Shown piece after piece: positions 35,502-42,962 of a stretch of DNA of 64,000 nucleotides. A program made the translations under genes and the position numbers. Below the pieces are notes generated by a model. The model did no database searches, was not told where the DNA came from, and worked only from the letters and a program-made list of their open reading frames with translations. The first letter of the stretch is position 1. Each line of letters opens with the position of its first letter. The stretch is from contig JAEPOG010000006.1 in NCBI GenBank assembly GCA_017643025.1, positions 124,001 through 188,000 of the forward strand, written 5' to 3'. The stretch comes from Rhizobiaceae bacterium (GTDB lineage: Bacteria > Pseudomonadota > Alphaproteobacteria > Rhizobiales > Rhizobiaceae).

Positions 35502-37351
35502 GACTGGCCTTCGCCTTCGGCCTTTGCCTCTTCATCGCGGCGCAGGAGATCCTGCGTTTCCTCGTTGAGGCCACGGCCCGTCCGGCGCGGCGTCGACAGT
35601 GGCGTCGGCACCGGCATGTTCTTCTGCAGCAACCCCGAGCCGGCATAGATGCCGCCGGCCACCTGCAGTTCCAGACGCTCGGCGTCGCGGCGGCGCACGT
35701 CGGCCAGTATCTCTTCCGTTTCTTCCTCCGGAACACCCAACGTGTGCAGCGTGTTCTCGGCAAACAGAAGGGCGGATTCGAGGGTCTCGCGGATCTGGTA
35801 TTCGACGCCGGCATTGATGAGCTTGATCGCCGCGCCCCGGTCGAACGCCCGCGCCAGCACCTTGGTCAGCGGAAATTCTGTCTGCGCCAGTTCGGCAATC
35901 CTGAGTGCGGCATCCGGCCGGTCTACGCACACCAGGATGGCCTCGGCATGATGTGCGCCCGCTGCATGGAGAATGTCGGGCCGCGTGCCGTCGCCGTAGT
36001 AGACCTTGAACCCGAAATCCGCCGCCGCCTGAATCATCTCGACGTCGTCGTCGATGATTGACACGTCCACGCCGCGCAAGAGCAGCGGCTGGCTGACGAT
36101 CTGGCCGAAACGGCCGAATCCGATTACGAGAACGCGGCCGCGCAGGTCCGCCGCCACCTCGACGCCGTCGAGCGACACCTCGTCCTGCGGCAGCACGTAG
36201 CGCAGCCCCATGACGAGGAAGGGCGTCAGCGCGATCGACAGGATCACCGTTGCGGTCAGCGTGGCGTTGGTGTTGCCGTCGAGGATGCCGGCGCTGGTCG
36301 CTGCCGCGTAGAGCACGAAGGCGAATTCGCCGCCCTGCGCCATCAGCGCCGCGCGTGTCAGCCCTTCGCGGTGCGATGACTTGAGGACGCGCGCGATGGC
36401 GTAGATGGCAATGCCCTTGGCCACCATGAACGTCGCCACCAGTCCGACGATTAGCGGCCAGTTCTCGCCAATGACCGCAAGGTCGAGCGACATGCCGACG
36501 CCGAGAAAGAAGAGGCCGAGCAGGATGCCCCTGAACGGCTCGATGTCAGCCTCGAGCTGGTGGCGGAAGGTGGATTCGGAAAGGAGAACGCCCGCCAGGA
36601 ACGCGCCCATCGCCATCGACAGGCCGCCGAGCTGCATGGCGAGAGCCGCGCCCAGAACGACGAGCAGCGCTGCGGCCGTCATCACCTCACGCGCATGTGC
36701 CTCGGCCAGGACACGAAACATGGGATTGAGCAAATATCTGCCGGCAACCACGAGCGCCGCCAGCGAGCCGAGCGCAATGCCTATCGCGGTCCAGCGCTCG
36801 CCCACCGTTGTTTCGGCTCCGCCAGGCGCCAGAAAGGCGATCAGCGCCAGAAGCGGAACGATCATGAGGTCTTCCATCAGGAGGATGGAGACGACGCGCT
36901 GGCCGCTGTCGGTCGCCGTCTCACCACGCTCTTCCAGTATCTGCATGACGATTGCGGTCGATGACAGTACGAAACCGGTAGCGCCTACGAAGGCGATCAG
37001 GGGCGGCAGGCCGAACGCAATGCCGACCAGCGTCAGCACGAGAGCGCACACCGCCACCTGTATCGCGCCCAGGCCGAAGATGGCGCGTCTCAGCCCCCAC
37101 AGCCGCGAAGGCTGCATTTCCAGTCCGATGATGAACAGGAACATCACGACGCCAAGCTCGGCGACGTGGAGTATCGCCTCGGGGTCGGAGAACAGCCCGA
37201 TCCCGAATGGGCCGATGATCAGCCCGGCCGTGAGATAGCCAAGGACCGAACCGAGGCCGATGCGCTTGAAGATCGGCACCGCGATGACGCCTGCGGCAAG
37301 CAGGGACACGACTTGAACAAGATCGTTGCTTGCTGCTGCCTCGGCCGCCAT
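35498..37351 (-). CDS. CPA2-family monovalent cation:proton antiporter with TrkA-N domain (KefB-like)
   Basis: A 617-residue membrane protein. The first about 390 residues hold roughly twelve transmembrane helices of the Na+/H+ exchanger type ('LGYLTAGLIIGPFGIGLF', 'LGVVMFLFIIGLEMQPSRLW'). A cytoplasmic RCK/TrkA-N domain follows with the nucleotide-binding 'RVLVIGFGRFGQIVSQPLLLRGVDVSIID'. The last 60 residues are charged and low-complexity. KefB/KefC and related proteins exchange K+ for H+ and respond to glutathione adducts or NAD(H). No ancillary KefF/G-type oxidoreductase is adjacent. It converges on the AsmA-like gene with a 4-nt stop overlap. Confidence 0.92.
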   Translation of the reverse strand: MAAEAAASNDLVQVVSLLAAGVIAVPIFKRIGLGSVLGYLTAGLIIGPFGIGLFSDPEAILHVAELGVVMFLFIIGLEMQPSRLWGLRRAIFGLGAIQVAVCALVLTLVGIAFGLPPLIAFVGATGFVLSSTAIVMQILEERGETATDSGQRVVSILLMEDLMIVPLLALIAFLAPGGAETTVGERWTAIGIALGSLAALVVAGRYLLNPMFRVLAEAHAREVMTAAALLVVLGAALAMQLGGLSMAMGAFLAGVLLSESTFRHQLEADIEPFRGILLGLFFLGVGMSLDLAVIGENWPLIVGLVATFMVAKGIAIYAIARVLKSSHREGLTRAALMAQGGEFAFVLYAAATSAGILDGNTNATLTATVILSIALTPFLVMGLRYVLPQDEVSLDGVEVAADLRGRVLVIGFGRFGQIVSQPLLLRGVDVSIIDDDVEMIQAAADFGFKVYYGDGTRPDILHAAGAHHAEAILVCVDRPDAALRIAELAQTEFPLTKVLARAFDRGAAIKLINAGVEYQIRETLESALLFAENTLHTLGVPEEETEEILADVRRRDAERLELQVAGGIYAGSGLLQKNMPVPTPLSTPRRTGRGLNEETQDLLRRDEEAKAEGEGQS

Positions 37352-37484
37352 GTCGCCCCCGCTCGCTCAGCTATCGCTGGGTTATCCCAGCGCACAAGGC
37401 GAAACACAAGGCGCTCGACAGCTTACTAGCCGTCTGGCGGGGCTCGCAGATCGTTCGGGTTGGGAACGAAGCGGTCGCGGTCTG

Positions 37485-38039
37485 CTAGCGCGTAATGACG
37501 GCGCCGACCGAGCGCTCGTCGAGCCGCTTCAGGCTGATGCCGATGACCGGAACCATCTGGTTCTCGACCTTGACGGACACGGTGACGTTCATCGTGTCGT
37601 CGTCTGTCATGCGCGCCTGCATGGCGCCATCGAGCGCGTTACGCGAAAGCCGGAAGGTCACTCTGTTCGAAGCGACCGTACCGCCAACGACGTCGAGGCC
37701 GTTACCGGCAGCGCCATCCATGAACGTGCCGCGATAGCCGCTGCCGCCCGACTTCTCGATCGCGGCCGACATGCGCTGCGTGAACAGGCCAACGCGGCAG
37801 CCGCCGTCAAGTGCCATGCCGATCTTGCCGTCCGGCGTTGTGCCGGTGAAGTTGCAGATGAACTTCGTGCCTCTGTATTTGCCGGCCACGATTTCGCCGG
37901 GTCCCGACCAGCGGCCTTCCACCGAACTGAAAAACCGGCGTTCGCGCTCGGAGGCATCCGCGTTTGCCGCGGAGCTAACCAGAGCGGCGGCTCCAACGAA
38001 AAGCGGAACGATGGCGGAAAGGAAAACGCGAAAGAGCAT
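37485..38039 (-). CDS. Conserved hypothetical secreted protein
   Basis: A 184-residue protein with a signal peptide (MLFRVFLSAIVPLFVGAAAL, then VSSAANA). The mature domain, starting 'RRFFSSVEGRWSGPGEIVAGKYRGTKFICNFTG', looks like a small lipocalin-like or calycin beta-barrel with two Cys residues (FICNF and DGGCRVG); no enzyme motif is visible. Similar short secreted proteins occur in rhizobia, but I do not know a function. The ATG at 38039 is chosen because it begins the signal peptide. A GGTTAAC lies 50-60 nt upstream, which as TTAACCAA on the coding strand resembles a CtrA half-site. Confidence 0.65.
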   Translation of the reverse strand: MLFRVFLSAIVPLFVGAAALVSSAANADASERERRFFSSVEGRWSGPGEIVAGKYRGTKFICNFTGTTPDGKIGMALDGGCRVGLFTQRMSAAIEKSGGSGYRGTFMDGAAGNGLDVVGGTVASNRVTFRLSRNALDGAMQARMTDDDTMNVTVSVKVENQMVPVIGISLKRLDERSVGAVITR

Positions 38040-38142
38040 TGGGCACCCGACCGGTACGAAGCGATTGCTACCTGGAACATGAACAAGATTGGTTAACGCT
38101 TCGCTATTCCGATGATGCGTTACTGGCAATCCCAACGCAAGG

Positions 38143-39207
38143 TCATTGGCCCTCAGAACCGCCTTCGCTCTCCTTGCGAGCGGCAAATTTGGTCAACGTG
38201 GTTACGAACTCGCCCATTCCCGGCCGTTTCACGGCGCTGAAGGGAAGGGGACGCGCCGTCTCCATCGCCGCGATGCCGATTCGTGCCGTCATCATGCCGT
38301 TGACGACGCCTTCGCCGAGTTTGGCCGACAGTCTGGCCGCAAGACCGTGCCCGATGATCTGTTGCACGAAACTGTCGGTAGCGGCGATCGAGCCAGTGAT
38401 TGCCAGGTGCGCGATCACCGACCGCCCGAGCCTGACGAAACCGAGCGTACCGGGCCGCGCTCCGTAGAGCTCCGACAGCCGACGGACCAGCCGCGCCGCC
38501 TCGAACATGACATATGCGACGTCGAACAGGGCCCGCGGGCTGACGGCGGTGACGATCGAGACGCGTTTGGCAGCGTCGGCGATGAGCGTGGCCGCCTGCC
38601 GGTCGAGCGGCGCCAGAAGCTCGGTCTCGGCGAGGTGCACCAGGTCGGGGCCGTCGATCACATCATCGCGCAGTTCGGCGAGCGCCCGTCGCCCGGCGGC
38701 GGTTTCGGCCCTGGCGGCGAGAAACCCGGACAGATGATCGACCAGATCCCGCGCCTTGCGAGCATCCGAGCTGGCAATTGCGTCAGCCGCCTGCCGGCGC
38801 ATGGCCTCAACGGAGGCTAGCCGCCTCAGGGCGACCATTTCGCGGGTGATGATGATGAGCAGGGAGAGCGTGGCAATCGCCGCAAGCGCCGCGGCGGCCC
38901 ACCCCAGCCAGTCGGCGCGCGCGAAGAGGTCGCGGATCAACCCGTCGATCCACAACCCGATCGCTGCCGAAACAAAGATACCCAGGGCGGCAACAAGGAT
39001 TGCGCCCAGCCGCGATCGGCGTTTTGGTCGGGGCGGCGGCGGTGGATCGAGTTCCGCGGGGTCTATTTCATCGAAGACGTCGACGGCGGCGGGAACCACG
39101 GCGGAGGCCGTATCGGCCTTTATCGCCGCCGGCTTGCGCTTCGGCTTCTCCGGCTTGTGCCTTTCCGGTTCGATCCTGAAGGCGCCGGGCTTGCGCGTTT
39201 GGCTCAT
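38143..39207 (-). CDS. YcjF/TIGR01620 family membrane protein (DUF697)
   Basis: A 354-residue inner-membrane protein. A charged, Pro-rich cytoplasmic N-terminus (about 1-65) precedes two hydrophobic helices ('RLGAILVAALGIFVSAAIGLWIDGLI' and 'GWAAAALAAIATLSLLIIITREMVAL'). The C-terminal part has the DUF697 pattern ('SPRALFDVAYVMFEAARLVRRLSELYGARPGTLGFVRLGRSVIAHLAITGSIA'). YcjF partners YcjX, and the start of this gene overlaps the ycjX stop (ATGA), so the two are translationally coupled. In enterobacteria the pair belongs to the Psp envelope-stress regulon; no pspABC genes are seen here. Confidence 0.88.
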   Translation of the reverse strand: MSQTRKPGAFRIEPERHKPEKPKRKPAAIKADTASAVVPAAVDVFDEIDPAELDPPPPPRPKRRSRLGAILVAALGIFVSAAIGLWIDGLIRDLFARADWLGWAAAALAAIATLSLLIIITREMVALRRLASVEAMRRQAADAIASSDARKARDLVDHLSGFLAARAETAAGRRALAELRDDVIDGPDLVHLAETELLAPLDRQAATLIADAAKRVSIVTAVSPRALFDVAYVMFEAARLVRRLSELYGARPGTLGFVRLGRSVIAHLAITGSIAATDSFVQQIIGHGLAARLSAKLGEGVVNGMMTARIGIAAMETARPLPFSAVKRPGMGEFVTTLTKFAARKESEGGSEGQ

Positions 39208-40667
39208 GCGAGGCGGTCCCCAAGCAGGAATTGCAGTGCGCGGTCGAGCCGGATGTGCGGCAGCGAAAGCGTCACGCCCTCCGCCGTTCGTTCAAGCCGA
39301 GGCGGTCGGAAGCGCACGAAGCGGATTTCGTGCGCGGGTCCGGACGCATCTTCGGCCGCCTTGAACAGTTGCGCCGGCTTCTCGGGGAGGTCTCCGGGGA
39401 AGATCGCCGTTTCCGCTTCGCCGTCGAAGGTTTCGCCGCCGATCGTCTCGCCGGCCATCGGCACGCCGATGATCACGGGCAGCGTATCGCGTCCCCGTTT
39501 CACCGAGCCTTCGCGAGTCGCCCGCACGGCAGCCATTGCAACCGCGTCGACCGACGCCCCGGAAAAGTCGGCGCGCGCGATTGCGCGGTCCGCCAGCCGG
39601 CGCACGATCGCCTGCAGTTTGTCATGCTCGGCGTGGTGGATGTGATCTGCCTTGGTTGCCGCAACCAGAATGCGGTCGATGCGCCGCGCGAACAGATCGG
39701 TGAACAAGCTGCCGCGGCCGGGCCTGAAACAGCCGAGGATCTCTGCAAGCGCCCGTTCGAGATCGGCGAGGGCGGCCGGACCCGCGTTTATCGCCTGCAT
39801 TGCGTCGATCAGAACGATCTGACGGTCGAGGCGCGTCACGTGCTCGCGAAAGAACGGCTTTACGACATGCGTCTTGTAGGACTCGTAGCGCCGGGCCATC
39901 ACCGCGCGCAACGAACCCGTCTTGTGGGCTTTGTCCGTTGGCGGCAGCGGCGCGAAGGTAAGAGCAGGCGATCCTTCGAGGTCGCCGGGAATCAGGAACC
40001 GCCCCGGCGGCAGCGTCGAAAGCGCCCGTTCGTCCTGCTTGCACGCGCGCAGATAGTCCGCGAACGCCTCGGACAATCGCCGGGCCGTCATCTCGTCGGC
40101 GGGAGCGTCCCCATCGACGGACGCCGACATTTCGCGCCAGTGCTTCGAAAGCTCGGACCGCACCGGCAGATCGGCCATCTCGAATGCGTCGTGGGAGAAC
40201 TCGTCATAGCTCTTGCCGAGCAGCGGCAGGTCGAGCAGCCATTCGCCCGGATAGTCGACGATGTCGATCGACAGCCGTCCGGCAGAAAACATGCGGTTCC
40301 AGCCGGACGCCGACTCAAACTCGATCGTGAGCCGCAATTCTGAGATGGCGCGCGTCGATTCGGGCCAGACGCGATCATCCACCAGCGCCGCGATATGGTC
40401 CTCATACTGAAAACGAGGCACGTCGTCGTCCGGCTGGTGCTGCAGATAGGCCCGCGCGATGCGGCCCGATTTCTGCGCCTCGAACATCGGCAGCCGGCCA
40501 CCATGGATCAGATTATGCACGAAGGCCGAAATGAAAACGGTCTTGCCCGCGCGCGACAGGCCGGTGACACCGAGCCTGATGGATGGGGAGAAGAGATTTG
40601 CCGCACGCCCCGCCACCGTGTCGAGCGCGATACGCGCCTCGTCTGTCAGGGTCGTCAATGCGGCCAA
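39204..40667 (-). CDS. YcjX family GTPase/ATPase
   Basis: A 487-residue P-loop protein of the YcjX (DUF463) family. Walker A is GLSRAGKT near residue 38, in 'IRLGVTGLSRAGKTVFISAFVHNLIHGGRLPMFEA'; further landmarks are 'LSIDIVDYPGEWLLDLPLLGKSYDEFS' (Walker B/switch), 'GRFLIPGDLEGSPALTFAPLP' and 'ILVAATKADHIHHAEHD' (G4-like NKAD). YcjX is a stress-linked cytoplasmic GTPase acting with YcjF. The TTG at 40667 has AGGA at good spacing and leads into the usual 'LTTLTDEARIALD'; a GTG at 40694 would add nine residues but lacks a ribosome-binding site. Confidence 0.88.
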   Translation of the reverse strand: MAALTTLTDEARIALDTVAGRAANLFSPSIRLGVTGLSRAGKTVFISAFVHNLIHGGRLPMFEAQKSGRIARAYLQHQPDDDVPRFQYEDHIAALVDDRVWPESTRAISELRLTIEFESASGWNRMFSAGRLSIDIVDYPGEWLLDLPLLGKSYDEFSHDAFEMADLPVRSELSKHWREMSASVDGDAPADEMTARRLSEAFADYLRACKQDERALSTLPPGRFLIPGDLEGSPALTFAPLPPTDKAHKTGSLRAVMARRYESYKTHVVKPFFREHVTRLDRQIVLIDAMQAINAGPAALADLERALAEILGCFRPGRGSLFTDLFARRIDRILVAATKADHIHHAEHDKLQAIVRRLADRAIARADFSGASVDAVAMAAVRATREGSVKRGRDTLPVIIGVPMAGETIGGETFDGEAETAIFPGDLPEKPAQLFKAAEDASGPAHEIRFVRFRPPRLERTAEGVTLSLPHIRLDRALQFLLGDRLA

Positions 40668-40736
40668 GCGGCAGGTCCTTACACTATCGGCCACCGGATA
40701 TAGGCGCGGCGGCAGGCGCTTGCAAAGCGCAGCCCG

Positions 40737-41255
40737 TCAGACCTGGGCTTCGCGCCGCTTGGTCAGGAACAGTTCCAGCCTGCCCTTGCCGGGCTGGGCC
40801 TGCGACAGCGGGCCGTCGAACGCGATGACTGCAAGGCCCGACTTCGGGAATCCGGCAGCAAGTATCGAGCGCGCCGCGTCTTTGCCGCTGCCGCTCAGGG
40901 CCTCGGCGAGGTCCTCCATCATCGGGTTGTGGCCGACAAGCATGACGCTGCTCGCTTCGGGCGCATTGCGGGCAACCTCCAGATAACCCGCAGCGTCCTC
41001 TGTATAGAGCTGATCGAGAAAGGTGACCCGGTCGTCCATGGATCCGATGACCTCGGCGACACCGGCCCAGGTTTCGCGCGCCCGGCGCGCCGTCGAACAC
41101 AGTATGATATCCGGGATCAGCGACATTGCCGCTATTTGCTCGCCAATGTCCCGCGAATCGGTCCAGCCGGACTTCTTCAGCGGTCTGTCGAAGTCCCGTT
41201 CGCCGGGCGCGGCCCAGGCGGCCTTGGCGTGCCGCAACAGCAGCAATCTGCTCAT
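40737..41255 (-). CDS. SixA-type phosphohistidine phosphatase
   Basis: A 172-residue histidine phosphatase (phosphoglycerate mutase-like fold). The catalytic RHG-type motif is 'LLLLRHAKAAW' at the N-terminus, the second active-site His is in 'SVMLVGHNPMMEDLAEAL' and 'LCSTARRARETW' provides the phosphate-binding Arg. SixA proteins remove phosphate from histidine on HPt domains or on nitrogen-PTS proteins. The start is the ATG at 41255; nine upstream codons are not family-like. It precedes ycjX by about 70 nt on the same strand. Its target here is unknown, though a hybrid kinase (cckA) is encoded 2 kb away. Confidence 0.88.
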   Translation of the reverse strand: MSRLLLLRHAKAAWAAPGERDFDRPLKKSGWTDSRDIGEQIAAMSLIPDIILCSTARRARETWAGVAEVIGSMDDRVTFLDQLYTEDAAGYLEVARNAPEASSVMLVGHNPMMEDLAEALSGSGKDAARSILAAGFPKSGLAVIAFDGPLSQAQPGKGRLELFLTKRREAQV

Positions 41256-41550
41256 CAAACGTGCCCGCGATTTGAGGTCCAAGCGAACGCCGGTCTAGGG
41301 CAAGCAAGAGCGGTGCGCAACGCGGCTAAGCTCGATCATGCATCGGTCGCGCATTTGCCGGACGGTCTGACGATCGCCTCCATCTCGTTGAAAAAACACC
41401 GAAATCTGTAGCGTCTCTCCAGGTCGATTTGCCTGCGTTAGCCATGTTGGGACCGAGGCTAACAAAACCGTGAGACGGCGCGCCTTAACGCTTGTACCCC
41501 CACCGACCTCCGAATATATAGGCGCCGGGTCGTCCAGTGGGGTGAGTCGA

Positions 41551-41967
41551 ATGAGTGATCTCGTAGATAGTGACTACGTGCCCTCGGAAACTGAGCCGTT
41601 CATGAACGAACGGCAAAAAGCGTATTTCCGCGGTAAGCTCGTAGACTGGAAAAACGACATTTTGCGCGAAGCGCGCGAAACGCTAGAAATCCTGCAGCAG
41701 GAAAATGCCAACCATCCCGATCTCGCCGATAGGGCGTCGTCGGAAACCGATCGGGCGATAGAACTGAGAGCCCGCGACCGCCAGCGCAAGCTGATCGCCA
41801 AGATCGACGCCGCGCTGCAGCGTATTGAAGACGGCACATACGGATATTGCGAGGAGACTGGGGAACCGATCTCGCTGAAGCGGCTGGATGCCCGTCCCAT
41901 CGCCACCTTGTCGCTGGAGGCGCAGGAGCGGCACGAACGCCGTGAAAAGGTCTATCGCGACGACTGA
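41551..41967 (+). CDS. dksA: DksA/TraR-type RNA polymerase-binding transcription factor
   Basis: A 138-residue DksA homologue, which enters the RNA polymerase secondary channel and, with ppGpp, adjusts rRNA and amino-acid promoters. The coiled-coil hairpin spans 'KAYFRGKLVDWKNDILREARETLEILQQENANHPDLADRASSETDRAIELRARDRQRKL', and the globular end reads 'RIEDGTYGYCEETGEPISLKRLDARPIATLSLEAQERHERR'. Only one of the four classical zinc-finger Cys residues remains, typical of alphaproteobacterial DksA. The ATG at 41551 starts the family's 'SDLVDSDYVPSETEPFMN'. A terminator follows 26 nt after the stop. Confidence 0.93.
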   Translation: MSDLVDSDYVPSETEPFMNERQKAYFRGKLVDWKNDILREARETLEILQQENANHPDLADRASSETDRAIELRARDRQRKLIAKIDAALQRIEDGTYGYCEETGEPISLKRLDARPIATLSLEAQERHERREKVYRDD

Positions 41968-41993
41968 CCACGAGTTTGAATACGCATTCTGAA

Positions 41994-42018
41994 GCCCGGC
42001 CATCGCGCCGGGTTTTTT
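41994..42018 (+). terminator. Rho-independent terminator after dksA
   Basis: A GC-rich hairpin (CCCGGC, loop CATCGC, GCCGGG) followed directly by six T residues on the plus strand. It ends 6 nt before the stop of the convergent FliO-like gene. Confidence 0.9.
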
Positions 42019-42024
42019 GCGTGG

Positions 42025-42783
42025 TTACTTCCGCTGAGCGGACAAATCGCCGAGCAGCTTCGACATCTCGTCATCGGCCTTCTTGGAACCGGCTTCGGGC
42101 GCTGGTTTCGGCGTTCTCTCGCCCAGGGTTACTTCCAGTTCCTTGAGCAGGGCGTCGTCAACATCCGCTCCCTTGCCGGCCGCCGGAGCTGCTGACGGAG
42201 CAGCGACGGCTGGTGCAGCCTGAGCAGGCCGTTGCGGTGCCGCCTGTGCCGGGGCGGCTGATGGTCTGGCCAGTGTGCCGGTAGCCGGCTGCGGCGTCGG
42301 GCGGGAAAGCGGTGTCTGTGTGGTTGCAGTGGCGGGTCTGGAGGCCTCGACCGGCTTGTGAGTGACCGCCGGCTCAGGCGGCGGTGCGGCCGCTGCTGCC
42401 GGCGGCTTCAGGCTTTCCGGGGTCTGGCGTGGCCCGGCCTCGTAACCGGTGTCGCGGTCATGAGGCAGCGTGCGGCGCGACGGTGACTGCAATCTGATGT
42501 TCTGCTCCACAACGACATCCGTAGGCCCGCCGATCAGGATCAGGTGCTCCACGTCGTCGCGGCGAACCAGCACCAGCCGGCGATGACTGTCGACCGCCGT
42601 CGCATCCATAACCGCGAGACGCGTCTTGCGGTTTCGTCCGCCTGCCACGAACGTGCCGAATGTCAGCCCGCGCACGATGCGCACGATGACCAGGATCACA
42701 AGAAGCAGAATCAGCGCCCCGAGCGTCCAGATCAACGCTGACGCATATTCCGGTCCGGCTATGCTTTCGAGCCAAGCGCGCAT
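42025..42783 (-). CDS. FliO-like membrane protein with Pro/Ala-rich tail
   Basis: A 252-residue protein. It has a short periplasmic N-terminus, one membrane helix (about residues 16-38, 'ALIWTLGALILLLVILVIVRIV') and then a small beta domain 'RNRKTRLAVMDATAVDSHRRLVLVRRDDVEHLILIGGPTDVVVEQNI', which is the FliO/MopB pattern. The rest, from about residue 105, is low-complexity Pro/Ala/Thr/Gln. FliO helps assemble the flagellar export gate, but no other flagellar gene is in the window; the locus beside cckA suggests a separate envelope role (inference). ATG at 42783. It is divergent from cckA with 179 nt between. Confidence 0.75.
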   Translation of the reverse strand: MRAWLESIAGPEYASALIWTLGALILLLVILVIVRIVRGLTFGTFVAGGRNRKTRLAVMDATAVDSHRRLVLVRRDDVEHLILIGGPTDVVVEQNIRLQSPSRRTLPHDRDTGYEAGPRQTPESLKPPAAAAAPPPEPAVTHKPVEASRPATATTQTPLSRPTPQPATGTLARPSAAPAQAAPQRPAQAAPAVAAPSAAPAAGKGADVDDALLKELEVTLGERTPKPAPEAGSKKADDEMSKLLGDLSAQRK

Positions 42784-42962
42784 CTTGTTCGACCCCTCGC
42801 GGCACTGTTTTGCAAAACCTATAGGCCATATGACGAGGCCGCAAGTTCGGTGGCCAGCGGTATGGACCGGCGCATCTTGCGGCTTTCGCTGGCGGTGATG
42901 TATGCCGGACGGCGGCAGGGGATGCCATTCCGGCGCGATCGGCAACGACAGGTAGGAAGCGT

